Assembly: GCA_002424305.1 (NCBI GenBank) | Contig: DIQZ01000033.1 | Location: forward strand, 1-18,048 | DNA: 18,048 nt | Reading direction: 5' to 3' | Source of the DNA: Firmicutes bacterium UBA5449 | GTDB lineage: Bacteria; Bacillota; SHA-98; UBA4971 | Shown: positions 1-6,699 of the stretch, piece after piece | Layout: each line of letters starts with the position of its first letter | Position numbering within the stretch: the stretch's first letter is position 1 | Program-made: the position numbers and the translations under genes | Notes under the pieces: model-generated | Seen by the model: the letters and a program-made list of their open reading frames with translations, nothing else | What the model was told of the DNA's origin: nothing | Database searches by the model: none

Positions 1-1
1 T

Positions 2-94
2 GGCACCATCAGCCAGGATCAACTAGCTGAACTGCATATACAGGTGACAGACATGGGTAAAATAGGCACAAGCGGTGATACGGAGTTACCTTGA
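2..94 (+). CDS. aspS: Aspartyl-tRNA synthetase, C-terminal end only (partial)
   Basis: An open frame enters from the left edge and stops with TGA at 92-94, giving about 30 residues. It contains ISQDQLAELHIQV, which resembles the usual end of bacterial aspartyl-tRNA synthetases, where a phrase like 'EEQLKELHIKV' closes the catalytic domain. AspRS attaches aspartate to tRNA(Asp) in the cytoplasm. The rest of the gene lies outside the window. The call is supported by context: in Bacillus, as I recall, aspS sits just upstream of the 6S-1 RNA gene and rarA, and both appear next here. The stop codon overlaps the -35 element of the following promoter. The match rests on a short segment, so it is a good guess rather than proof. 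Confidence 0.75.
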   Translation, partial: GTISQDQLAELHIQVTDMGKIGTSGDTELP

Positions 95-119
95 AATCTT
101 GCAAGGCGTATGATATCAT
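91..119 (+). promoter_or_regulatory. SigA-type promoter of the putative 6S RNA
   Basis: A -35 box TTGAAA (91-96) and a -10 box TATCAT (114-119) are separated by exactly 17 bp. A TG dinucleotide at 111-112 makes it an extended -10. The start of transcription should fall near 126. No open reading frame with a ribosome binding site starts just downstream, which fits a promoter for a non-coding RNA. Confidence 0.7.
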
Positions 120-147
120 TCACTTGCAAGGCAAAAAGACATAAAAA

Positions 148-342
148 ATAAAAAGGACCCTACCGTGTGCGATTTGACATTGGTAACTTTTGTTCCAACA
201 CCATCTGAAAGGGGCCTCATCTCCAGGTGCAGCGCGAGTGCCGTCGGCGAGCGGAGTCGTAAAACACTTGGGAGGGCACCCACCTGCAGGGCGCAGGGAT
301 AGAAATGTTACCGGCCATGCGGCATGGTGGGGTCTTGTTATT
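148..342 (+). ncRNA. ssrS: Probable 6S RNA
   Basis: This stretch between aspS and rarA folds into one long rod, as expected of 6S RNA, which mimics an open promoter and sequesters sigma-70/SigA RNA polymerase. The closing stem pairs 155-167 (GGACCCTACCGTG) with 323-335 (CATGGTGGGGTCT), 13 pairs including three G-U. It continues weakly into A/U-rich flanks. Further in, GGTAAC (182-187) pairs with GTTACC (307-312), CAGGTG (224-229) with CACCTG (281-286), and GTGCC (238-242) with GGCAC (275-279). Between the second and third stems lies a large, mostly unpaired bubble (about 188-223 and 287-306), the hallmark of the family. The length of about 195 nt is typical. Placement between aspS and rarA matches Bacillus 6S-1 as I recall it. 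The transcript probably starts near 126, upstream of the paired core. No U-tract terminator is obvious. Confidence 0.72.
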
Positions 343-370
343 CAAAAGCGATTCCTACCTTCCTATGTCC

Positions 371-400
371 TTCCAAATCCTGCATTTTGTATGTTATAAT
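371..400 (+). promoter_or_regulatory. Extended -10 promoter of rarA
   Basis: A perfect TATAAT at 395-400 is preceded by TG at 392-393, a full extended -10. The -35 (TTCCAA, 371-376, spacing 18) is poor, as is common for extended -10 promoters. Transcription would start near 407, leaving a 5' leader of about 24 nt before the rarA start. Confidence 0.6.
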
Positions 401-430
401 CCTGGTGATGCAAAATCGGAGAGTGATACC

Positions 431-1759
431 ATGGATTTGTTTAGCCGTCAAGCTGAGGAACTCCTTAGACGTGATGCGCCGCTTGCCAATAGAATGCGCC
501 CCACTACTTTAGAGGAATTTACGGGCCAAGAACATATCTTAGGTCCGGGTAAACTTCTTAGACGAGCTATTGAAGGGGACAGGCTTTCATCTGTTATTCT
601 CTACGGACCTCCCGGCACCGGGAAGACTGCGCTTGCAAATGTCATAGCAGGGGCCACAAAATCGCACTTTCAGTCGTTAAATGCAGTAACATCGGGAATA
701 GCAGACATAAGGCGGGTCATGGAAGATGCAACAGAGAGACTTAAGATGCACCAAATGAGGACGATTCTTTTCATTGATGAAGTTCACAGATTTAACAAGA
801 CTCAACAGGATGCCTTGCTTCCTGCGGTAGAAGATGGAACTGTCATATTCATAGGCGCCACAACGGAAAACCCGTTTTTTGAGATTAGCAGACCACTTAT
901 ATCACGCTCACGTGTGTTTAGATTTGAACCCCTAGGTGATGAACATATATCCCAAATTCTACATCTGGCATTAGAAGATAAGGAACGTGGACTCGGGAGA
1001 TATGAGACTCTTATTGACGATGCTGCATTCTTTCATCTGGTCAAAACTGCAAATGGTGACGCCAGATCAGCTTTAAATGCCATTGAACTTGCCGTGCTGA
1101 CGACAGAACCTGACGATAGCGGTGTGCGCCGTATTACGCTTGAGATAGCAGAGGAATCCATTCAAGAGAGAGCGCTGGGATACGACAAAAGCGGAGACGC
1201 TCATTACGACGTAACTTCTGCCTTCATAAAGAGCATGAGAGGCAGCGATCCTGATGCTACCGTGTACTGGCTGGCGAGAATGATTGCATCTGGGGAGAAG
1301 CCTGAATTCATAGCAAGGAGAATAATGATCCATGCAGCAGAGGATGTAGGTTTAGCAGATCCTCATGCCCTCTTGATAGCTACTGCAGCAGCATGGGCAG
1401 TTAACTTTGTAGGATGGCCGGAGGCTAGACTAATCCTTGCTGAAGCTGCAATATATATAGCGACTGCTCCCAAGAGTAACTCATGTTGCGTGGCAATAAC
1501 AGAGGCCACTCGTGACCTTGAAACCGAACACACAGGTGAAGTCCCTCTTCATCTTCGCGATGCTTCATATAGAGGTGCAGCCAAGCTGGGACATGGCGTG
1601 GGCTACAAATATCCTCATGATTTCCCCGGCAATTATGCTTCACAGCAGTACTTGCCTCATGCCGTAACAGGCAAAACGTACTATGAACCTTCCGGCAATG
1701 GATACGAGAGGACAATTACAGAAAGGCTTGCCAACCTAGGGAAAAGTCGTCTTGAGTGA
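431..1759 (+). CDS. rarA: Replication-associated recombination protein A (RarA/MgsA AAA+ ATPase)
   Basis: The 442-residue product is a cytoplasmic clamp-loader-like AAA+ ATPase that acts at stalled replication forks and binds single-stranded DNA-binding protein and DNA ends. Visible features in order: an N-terminal segment with RMRPTTLEEFTGQEHILG, Walker A GPPGTGKT (59-66), Walker B ILFIDEVHRF (112-121), sensor 1 IGATTEN (141-147), and an arginine-finger region ISRSRVFRF. After these comes the family's C-terminal helical and tetramerisation part, with a GVGYKYPHDFPGNYASQQYLP stretch. ATG 431 is chosen because GGAGAG lies at 418-423 and the protein then begins MDLFSRQ, as family members do. 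The frame is open back to 305, but that extension crosses the promoter and 6S RNA. Length is normal. It is followed by 136 nt without a gene before the iron-sulfur operon. Confidence 0.96.
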   Translation: MDLFSRQAEELLRRDAPLANRMRPTTLEEFTGQEHILGPGKLLRRAIEGDRLSSVILYGPPGTGKTALANVIAGATKSHFQSLNAVTSGIADIRRVMEDATERLKMHQMRTILFIDEVHRFNKTQQDALLPAVEDGTVIFIGATTENPFFEISRPLISRSRVFRFEPLGDEHISQILHLALEDKERGLGRYETLIDDAAFFHLVKTANGDARSALNAIELAVLTTEPDDSGVRRITLEIAEESIQERALGYDKSGDAHYDVTSAFIKSMRGSDPDATVYWLARMIASGEKPEFIARRIMIHAAEDVGLADPHALLIATAAAWAVNFVGWPEARLILAEAAIYIATAPKSNSCCVAITEATRDLETEHTGEVPLHLRDASYRGAAKLGHGVGYKYPHDFPGNYASQQYLPHAVTGKTYYEPSGNGYERTITERLANLGKSRLE

Positions 1760-1798
1760 ATCTAATCAGCGATTTGCGGAAAAAGTGCGTAAAAGTGA

Positions 1799-1827
1799 TT
1801 GACATGGATAGAGGCTGATGGTATATT
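1799..1827 (+). promoter_or_regulatory. Consensus promoter of the rrf2-iscS-iscU-mnmA operon
   Basis: A perfect -35 TTGACA (1799-1804), a 17-bp spacer and a -10 TATATT (1822-1827) with TG at 1819-1820 make this one of the strongest promoters in the window. Start of transcription is expected near 1834. Such a strong core promoter next to a regulator gene suggests it is held down by a repressor, probably the product of the first gene. Confidence 0.75.
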
Positions 1828-1837
1828 TTTTATGCAG

Positions 1838-1864
1838 GAATCCCGATTGGTTTACTTGGGATTC
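1838..1864 (+). promoter_or_regulatory. Inverted repeat in the isc operon leader, possible operator
   Basis: GAATCCC (1838-1844) and GGGATTC (1858-1864) form a perfect 7-bp inverted repeat around a 13-nt centre. It lies a few bases past the expected transcription start and about 30 nt before the GTG start. It could be a dyad operator for the Rrf2 protein encoded just downstream, or an mRNA hairpin. The 27-bp span fits one dimer of a winged-helix regulator. No family consensus is claimed. Confidence 0.4.
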
Positions 1865-1895
1865 ATGTACGGCCTCAGCAAAGAAGGTGAAATAG

Positions 1896-2375
1896 GTGAA
1901 GCTATCCACTCGTAGCAGATACGGATTGCGCGCCATGTACGACTTGGCTCTCCGTTACGGAGAAGGTCCTGTGCCTCTTAACTCCATTGCTGACAGGCAA
2001 ATGGTCTCCTTACACTATCTTGAGCAACTGGTAGCAAAACTGCGTAGGGCAGGGCTTGTTTCCAGTTCCAGAGGTGCTCAGGGCGGTTATGAGCTTTCAA
2101 AGCCACCTGAAGACATCACAGTAGGAGATGTTGTCAGAGTATTGGAGGGCTCCTTTGACCCTGTGCAGTGTCTTTCCGTTGATTTCGACCATGAGGATTG
2201 CGAGCAACTTGACGATTGTGTGGTGCGCTTCGTATGGAAGAAATTACAGGATTGCACTAACAGAGTCCTTAATTCAATTAGCCTGCGGGATTTGTGTGAT
2301 GGGACCACAAATTTGAAAGGCAAGGCATGTGGGGCTTGTGCCTCTGATTCTCAGCAGGCAATGGGAACGTGTTAG
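1896..2375 (+). CDS. Rrf2-family transcriptional regulator (IscR/CymR type)
   Basis: The 159-residue protein is a winged-helix DNA-binding regulator. The N-terminus MKLSTRSRYGLRAMYDLA and the recognition region with LEQLVAKLRRAGLVSSSRGAQGGY (about 42-65) are classic Rrf2 features. Cysteines at 92, 102 and 108 form C-x9-C-x5-C in the region where IscR-like members bind a [2Fe-2S] cluster, so it probably senses iron-sulfur status. Bacillus CymR is, as I recall, cysteine-poor there. Five more cysteines follow (120, 134, 145, 148, 159), three of them in a short C-terminal tail. The start is GTG 1896, with AAGGTGA at 1884-1890. It is the first gene of the operon with iscS, iscU and mnmA and likely represses its own promoter. 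Whether it is a true IscR or a CymR-like cysteine-metabolism regulator cannot be settled from sequence alone. Confidence 0.9.
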   Translation: MKLSTRSRYGLRAMYDLALRYGEGPVPLNSIADRQMVSLHYLEQLVAKLRRAGLVSSSRGAQGGYELSKPPEDITVGDVVRVLEGSFDPVQCLSVDFDHEDCEQLDDCVVRFVWKKLQDCTNRVLNSISLRDLCDGTTNLKGKACGACASDSQQAMGTC

Positions 2376-2426
2376 TGAGTTGAGAAGCATCTCTAGCGCC
2401 ACACTACTGTCAGGAGATGATCAAAA

Positions 2427-3644
2427 ATGAAATTCGTCTACTTAGATAATGCAGCAACAACAAAGCCACGACAGGAAGTTTTGGAAAGAATCCTTCCTTT
2501 TTTGGGAGAGAATTATGGAAACCCGTCCAGTATATACAGTATAGCAAGAGACGCCAAGGCTGCTCTGGATAAGGCCAGGGGCAAGGTTGCAACGGCAATC
2601 AACGCACACCCGGAGGAGATCATATTTACCGGAAGCGGAACTGAAGCAGACAACACGGCAATTAAGGGTGTAGCTTACGCCAATGCTAAAAAGGGCAATC
2701 ACATAATTACTTCTCAAATAGAACACCATGCAGTACTTGACAGTGTTAAACGTCTTGAGAAGCGAGGATTTGAAGCCACGTTCCTACCTGTGGATTCATA
2801 TGGGATGGTAGATCCTGCGGATGTAGAGGCTGCGATAAAAGCTAATACCGTGCTCATTTCAATAATGCATGCTAATAACGAAGTAGGCACAGTCCAACCC
2901 ATTGAAGACATCGCGAAGATAGCGAAAGAGCACGGGGTATTGCTCCACGTTGATGCAGTCCAAACCACAGGACATATTCCTGTAGATGTGAGGGCACTAG
3001 GTGTAGACTTGCTTTCTCTTTCCGGCCATAAGTTTAAAGGACCCAAAGGCGTAGGTGCCTTGTGGGCCAGGAAAGGCATAAAACTTGAACGCATTATTGA
3101 CGGAGGAGCTCAAGAAGGAAATAGAAGAGCAGGAACAGAAAACGTCGCAGGAATAGTGGGACTTGCAGTCGCTCTTGAATTAGCTGTCACAGAAATGGAG
3201 CAGGAGATGGCTCGTCTCAGTAAATTGCGTGATTACCTCATAGAGGGAGTAATGGAGCGTATTCCTTATGTGAGATTGAACGGACATCCCACAAAGAGAC
3301 TGCCGGGTAATGCAAGTTTCTGCTTTGAGTTCATAGAAGGAGAATCGCTTCTGCTCAGCCTTGACAAGATGGGCATATGCGGATCCAGTGGATCTGCATG
3401 CACTTCAGGGTCGCTGGAGCCTTCTCACGTGTTATTAGCTATGGGGCTTCCTCATGAAATAGCCCACGGGTCGCTAAGATTGTCGTTGGGACATGAAACT
3501 ACAGTTCAAGATGTTGACTATGTCTTGGAAGTGCTACCTGGTATAGTCAGTAAACTGAGGGAGATGTCCCCGTTCAGTGTGGAAGTTTCATTCAAGGGCG
3601 ACTGTAAGTGCTCAGACGAACACCATGCTATTGAGAGCCGATGA
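2427..3644 (+). CDS. iscS: Cysteine desulfurase (IscS/NifS type)
   Basis: This 405-residue PLP enzyme removes sulfur from L-cysteine, giving alanine and an enzyme persulfide that feeds iron-sulfur assembly and tRNA thiolation. It opens with MKFVYLDNAATTKP. The substrate-side HHAV is at 100-103, the PLP lysine is K202 in SLSGHKFKGPKG, and the sulfur-carrying cysteine is C325 in SSGSACTSG. The long loop around C325 marks group I enzymes (IscS/NifS). The C-terminus carries an extra CKC at 393-395. AGGAG at 2412-2416 precedes ATG 2427. It sits between the Rrf2 regulator and iscU, so the two partners of sulfur transfer are made together. MnmA, encoded one gene later, is a second likely acceptor. 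Confidence 0.96.
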   Translation: MKFVYLDNAATTKPRQEVLERILPFLGENYGNPSSIYSIARDAKAALDKARGKVATAINAHPEEIIFTGSGTEADNTAIKGVAYANAKKGNHIITSQIEHHAVLDSVKRLEKRGFEATFLPVDSYGMVDPADVEAAIKANTVLISIMHANNEVGTVQPIEDIAKIAKEHGVLLHVDAVQTTGHIPVDVRALGVDLLSLSGHKFKGPKGVGALWARKGIKLERIIDGGAQEGNRRAGTENVAGIVGLAVALELAVTEMEQEMARLSKLRDYLIEGVMERIPYVRLNGHPTKRLPGNASFCFEFIEGESLLLSLDKMGICGSSGSACTSGSLEPSHVLLAMGLPHEIAHGSLRLSLGHETTVQDVDYVLEVLPGIVSKLREMSPFSVEVSFKGDCKCSDEHHAIESR

Positions 3645-3693
3645 TTCTCATGATAGCTGTTTCCTAGCAGTTGTAGGGGAGGGGATATAGACC

Positions 3694-4101
3694 ATGTATA
3701 CAGAGAAGGTAATGGACCATTTTACACATCCAAGAAATGTCGGAGAAATCGAAGACGCAGACGGCGTGGCAATGGTAGGCAATCCCATCTGTGGAGATGT
3801 CATGAAGATAACCATTAAGGTCGAAGAAGGCAAGATCGTAGATGCAAAATTCAAGACGTTTGGCTGCGGCGCAGCCATAGCGGTTAGCAGCATGGTCACA
3901 GATCTGGTGAAAGGGAAGACACTGGGAGAAGCCCTTGAAATCTCAAACAAGGCGGTGGCAGATGCTCTTGGAGGCCTTCCGCCTAAGAAGATGCATTGCT
4001 CAAATCTTGGTGCAGATGCTCTTCGTAAAGCTATCGAAGATTACCTTCAGAAGCAGGGAAAGGAGTTGCCTGATACTGAAGCAGGCAGTGAAGCCTTGTA
4101 G
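3694..4101 (+). CDS. iscU: Iron-sulfur cluster assembly scaffold protein (IscU/NifU N-terminal type)
   Basis: The 135-residue protein is the scaffold on which [2Fe-2S] and [4Fe-4S] clusters are built from IscS-derived sulfur. It has the three conserved cysteines C33 (NPICGD), C58 (FGCGAA) and C102 (HCSNLGADAL), plus D35, which in IscU helps cluster release. The N-terminus MYTEKVMDHFTHPRN is diagnostic. The NifU-like ferredoxin and C-terminal domains are absent, so it is a free-standing scaffold. A strong GGGGAGGGG lies about a dozen bases before ATG 3694. No hscA, hscB or fdx gene follows, as is usual for the short Clostridia-type isc operon. The C-terminal tail after residue 118 is variable and polar. 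Confidence 0.95.
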   Translation: MYTEKVMDHFTHPRNVGEIEDADGVAMVGNPICGDVMKITIKVEEGKIVDAKFKTFGCGAAIAVSSMVTDLVKGKTLGEALEISNKAVADALGGLPPKKMHCSNLGADALRKAIEDYLQKQGKELPDTEAGSEAL

Positions 4102-4104
4102 ACT

Positions 4105-5178
4105 ATGCATCATCCTACAGACCTGCCGGAAATGAGATACATTAACCCCGGAGCGCGAATACTTGTGGCAATAAGCGGGGGAGTGGACAGTTCTGTCGCT
4201 GCCTTAATCTTGAAGTCACAAGGGTTCGACGTAATCGGGGTTACTCTTGGTATATGGAGTGGGTTTCCATTCAAAGACGCGAAGGATTTGGCGGATTCAT
4301 TAGATATCCCCCATCATATGCCGGATGTCACAGACCATTTCGAGCGAGAAATCGTCAGGTACTTTGTGGACGAATATTCTCAAGGACGAACACCTAATCC
4401 ATGTGTCCTGTGCAACGCCAAGATTAAATTTCGCTATCTCCTTGACATGAGACATGAGCTTGGGGCTGAGTTTGTCGCTACAGGTCATTATGCCAGGATA
4501 TCTTTTGACCCTGGCAGAGATAGGTTTTTATTGAAAAAAGGGAAGGATGCCACAAAAGATCAGTCATATGTACTCTATCGCCTGACTCAACAGGACCTGT
4601 CTCATATCCTTTTTCCGCTGGGGCATCTTACGAAGAGACAGGTTCGGGAAATCGCGTTGGAGAACAATATTTCCGCTGCGGACAAGAGCGAGAGTCAAGA
4701 GATATGTTTCTTATCCGGAACTGATTACCGAGACTTTCTCTCTACCCGCCTAGATCTGGCATTCAAGCCCGGACCCATTATGGATATTAGCGGACGCATA
4801 ATCGGTGAGCACCGGGGATTACCTTTTTACACTGTCGGTCAGAGAAAAGGGATTGGAATTCCGGGGAGTACGAGACTATACGTAACCAAGATTGATAAGT
4901 CCGAAAATGCAATCGTTGTAGGTGAAGCAGAGGACTTGTTATCCAACGGACTTGAAGCCTGCGACATAAACTGGATTGCTTATCATGAGCCACGGGAGAA
5001 AATGCGCTTAGGTATTAAGATTCGTTATAATGCGAAAGAAGTGCCTGGTCTGGTTTTACCCAAGAGTCAAGATATGGCTGAAGTTGTCTTTGAATCTCCA
5101 CAGAGAGCGGTGACACCGGGACAATCTGTAGTATTCTACGATGATGACGTTGTTGTGGGAGGCGGGATTATCGTCTAA
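4105..5178 (+). CDS. mnmA: tRNA-specific 2-thiouridylase MnmA
   Basis: The 357-residue enzyme adenylates U34 of tRNA(Lys/Glu/Gln) and replaces the 2-oxygen with sulfur delivered from IscS. The PP-loop SGGVDSS is at 24-30. The two catalytic cysteines are C103 (PCVLCNAKIKF) and C201 (EICFLSG). The C-terminal part shows YTVGQRKGIGI and the RNA-binding beta barrel. The segment after the PP-loop (LGIWSGFPFKDAKDLADSL) is shorter than the usual form, which carries a Cys-Cys pair before the DA. ATG 4105 is 3 nt after the iscU stop and has no strong ribosome binding site of its own, so translation is probably coupled. ATG 4132 is an alternative start that would remove nine poorly conserved residues. 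It shares the operon with its sulfur donor. Confidence 0.95.
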   Translation: MHHPTDLPEMRYINPGARILVAISGGVDSSVAALILKSQGFDVIGVTLGIWSGFPFKDAKDLADSLDIPHHMPDVTDHFEREIVRYFVDEYSQGRTPNPCVLCNAKIKFRYLLDMRHELGAEFVATGHYARISFDPGRDRFLLKKGKDATKDQSYVLYRLTQQDLSHILFPLGHLTKRQVREIALENNISAADKSESQEICFLSGTDYRDFLSTRLDLAFKPGPIMDISGRIIGEHRGLPFYTVGQRKGIGIPGSTRLYVTKIDKSENAIVVGEAEDLLSNGLEACDINWIAYHEPREKMRLGIKIRYNAKEVPGLVLPKSQDMAEVVFESPQRAVTPGQSVVFYDDDVVVGGGIIV

Positions 5179-5241
5179 TTTCTCGCCCGGGTGGCAATAC
5201 TAAATATGCTTTTAGATATGTGTATCCCGGAGGTGACTCTT

Positions 5242-5502
5242 ATGAATAGATTCTGGAAGGTGGTTCTGACGGGGACTGCAGCAGGAGCCGTATTAGGTAT
5301 CTTGTTCTATGCTAAGTCAAGAATGGGCAGTGGCAGGGTCATGATGGAGGATTCTTCAACTGACGAAATGGCAGGCAGGATAAAGAGTCGTGTCATGAGA
5401 ACCACTAATCGATTTGCTAAGGACATCGGGAGAGAAGTGACACGTGCAGGCAGGACTATGCAAAGACTGGGTAAGCGTCTTAGCCTGGGAGGAGTGGATT
5501 AG
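5242..5502 (+). CDS. Small single-span membrane protein, YtxH-like (function unknown)
   Basis: The 86-residue protein has one N-terminal membrane helix (about 7-24, VVLTGTAAGAVLGILFYA). A basic, probably helical cytoplasmic tail follows, rich in Arg and Lys (RIKSRVMRTTNRFAKDIGRE). That architecture is like YtxH/YvtA-type general stress or gas-vesicle-like small proteins, but I see no diagnostic motif. ATG 5242 is chosen because a perfect GGAGGTGA lies at 5229-5236, 5 nt upstream. An earlier in-frame start near 5191 has no such site. Its stop at 5502 lies close to a GGGAGGAG (5487-5494) that probably serves the permease downstream. Confidence 0.7.
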   Translation: MNRFWKVVLTGTAAGAVLGILFYAKSRMGSGRVMMEDSSTDEMAGRIKSRVMRTTNRFAKDIGREVTRAGRTMQRLGKRLSLGGVD

Positions 5503-5588
5503 TCTTAAGTGACGAACACCGAAAAGGACGTGCTCCTTTTCGCCCAGGACGATCCTGGCTTTTCACTGTCTTTCTAATAGTATCTGTT

Positions 5589-6557
5589 ATGTTCTTACTA
5601 TATAGGGTAAGGGCTATCCTTACTCCGTTCCTCTTAGCTTTTGCTTTGTCATACCTTATGAATCCAATTGTCACATATTTTGAAAAGCGAGGTGCGCCGC
5701 GAGGGTTGGGAACCCTCGTGATCTATATAGGCTTTACTCTTATTGTGACACTCTTTATCCTGTACTTGGTGCCAAGATTCCTGCTCCAACTGGAACTTCT
5801 TGCTGAGGTTCTCCCGCAGCAGACAGGAAACATACAGTCTCGGATTGCAGGCTTCTACAAGAGGTTCAGCAGATTCTCTATTCCGGAACCTGTAAAGGGT
5901 GCAGTAGATAATGGCATTCAAAGGGCTGAGACTACTCTGGCCGGCTTCGTTGAACGAACACTCGGCGCCTTCCCGAGCCTCTTACCGCAATTGAGCCTAC
6001 TTATTCTCGTTCCTGTACTGGCGTTCTATCTTACAATGGACTTCCCTGAGCTTAAAATGTGGGTTCTCTCATGGATACCTGACAGATGGCGTAGTGACAT
6101 TGTGGGCCTTCTGATCGAAATGGACAATAGTCTCGGATCTTTTATTCGAGGCCAATTGCTGATCTCCGCAATTGTCGGAATCTTAATCGCAGTTGGATTG
6201 TCTGTTATCGGCGTGGATTTTCCACTCATAATCGGATTAATCGCAGGGATCTTTAACATAGTGCCTTACTTCGGACCTGTCATAGGAGCTATTCCTGCAG
6301 TCATTCTCGCGCTGCTTCGCTCCCCTCTAAGCGCTGTCTACGTCGTGATCCTCTTTGTAGTGATTAACCAGGTAGAAAGCAGTGTCATAAGTCCTAATAT
6401 CCTCGGTGAGCACGTAGGCTTGCATCCTGTGACAGTTATTTTCTGCATTCTGTCAGGAGGTCACCTTTTTGGGTTTCTAGGGATAGTTCTGGCAGTGCCG
6501 GTTACTGCTGTCATCAAAGTTACCCTGAGATATGTTCACAATAAGCTGTTGGAGTAG
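5589..6557 (+). CDS. AI-2E family transporter / YrrI-like permease
   Basis: The 322-residue (minimal) polytopic membrane protein belongs to the AI-2 exporter-like family (UPF0118), related to Bacillus YrrI. Diagnostic segments are PFLLAFALSYLMNPIV near the N-terminus, IGLIAGIFNIVPYFGPVIGA in the middle, and SPNILGEHVGLHPV with FGFLGIVLAVPVTAVIK near the end. I count about seven hydrophobic spans. Substrate is unknown; members have been linked to AI-2 export, sodium/proton antiport or peptidoglycan-related functions. ATG 5589 is the first standard start codon in frame but has no ribosome binding site and cuts the first membrane helix. The frame stays open upstream to 5484, and 5556-5588 encode WLFTVFLIVSV, which completes that helix. 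The real start is probably further upstream. In Bacillus, yrrI also lies near alaS. Confidence 0.88.
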   Translation: MFLLYRVRAILTPFLLAFALSYLMNPIVTYFEKRGAPRGLGTLVIYIGFTLIVTLFILYLVPRFLLQLELLAEVLPQQTGNIQSRIAGFYKRFSRFSIPEPVKGAVDNGIQRAETTLAGFVERTLGAFPSLLPQLSLLILVPVLAFYLTMDFPELKMWVLSWIPDRWRSDIVGLLIEMDNSLGSFIRGQLLISAIVGILIAVGLSVIGVDFPLIIGLIAGIFNIVPYFGPVIGAIPAVILALLRSPLSAVYVVILFVVINQVESSVISPNILGEHVGLHPVTVIFCILSGGHLFGFLGIVLAVPVTAVIKVTLRYVHNKLLE

Positions 6558-6568
6558 AATTCCCTTAT

Positions 6569-6595
6569 GAAAGACCCGATGCCTTAGGGTTTCTC
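6569..6595 (+). terminator. Imperfect hairpin after the permease gene, weak terminator candidate
   Basis: GAAAGACCC (6569-6577) can pair with GGGTTTCTC (6587-6595) around a 9-nt loop, with one G-U and one mismatch. There is no U-tract; the next bases are the -35 of the alaS promoter. It may slow read-through but is not a convincing intrinsic terminator. Confidence 0.25.
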
Positions 6596-6596
6596 G

Positions 6597-6625
6597 TTGA
6601 CACCTATTGGGGTACAGGCTATGAT
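6597..6625 (+). promoter_or_regulatory. Consensus promoter of the alaS block
   Basis: A perfect -35 TTGACA (6597-6602), a 17-bp spacer and TATGAT (6620-6625) give a strong SigA-type promoter. Transcription should begin near 6632, leaving a leader of about 70 nt before alaS. Confidence 0.75.
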
Positions 6626-6627
6626 AT

Positions 6628-6679
6628 TAGTATCTCATGATCCGTAGGGATACTAGAGTAGTTGCGTTTTGAAACTACT
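6628..6679 (+). promoter_or_regulatory. Two tandem hairpins in the alaS leader
   Basis: TAGTATCTC (6628-6636) pairs with GGGATACTA (6647-6655), nine pairs with one G-U. Immediately after it, AGTAGTT (6657-6663) pairs with AACTACT (6673-6679), seven perfect pairs. The second stem ends 5 nt before the AGGAGG (6685-6690) used by alaS. The first dyad also overlaps the expected transcription start. They could be an operator plus an mRNA structure, for instance autoregulation by AlaRS, or RNA-stabilising stems. No T-box signature is present and the leader is too short for one. Confidence 0.45.
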
Positions 6680-6699
6680 AGCTTAGGAGGCAATAGTCG

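Noticed and set aside
190..430. Small plus-strand frame at 190-399 and the N-terminal extension of rarA back to 305
   Set aside because: Both lie over the folded 6S RNA region and rarA promoter, have no ribosome binding site and no resemblance to known proteins; rarA begins naturally at 431.
6558..6699. T-box riboswitch before alaS
   Set aside because: The gap is only 142 nt, promoter included, and the conserved T-box AGGGTGGNACCGCG sequence is absent.
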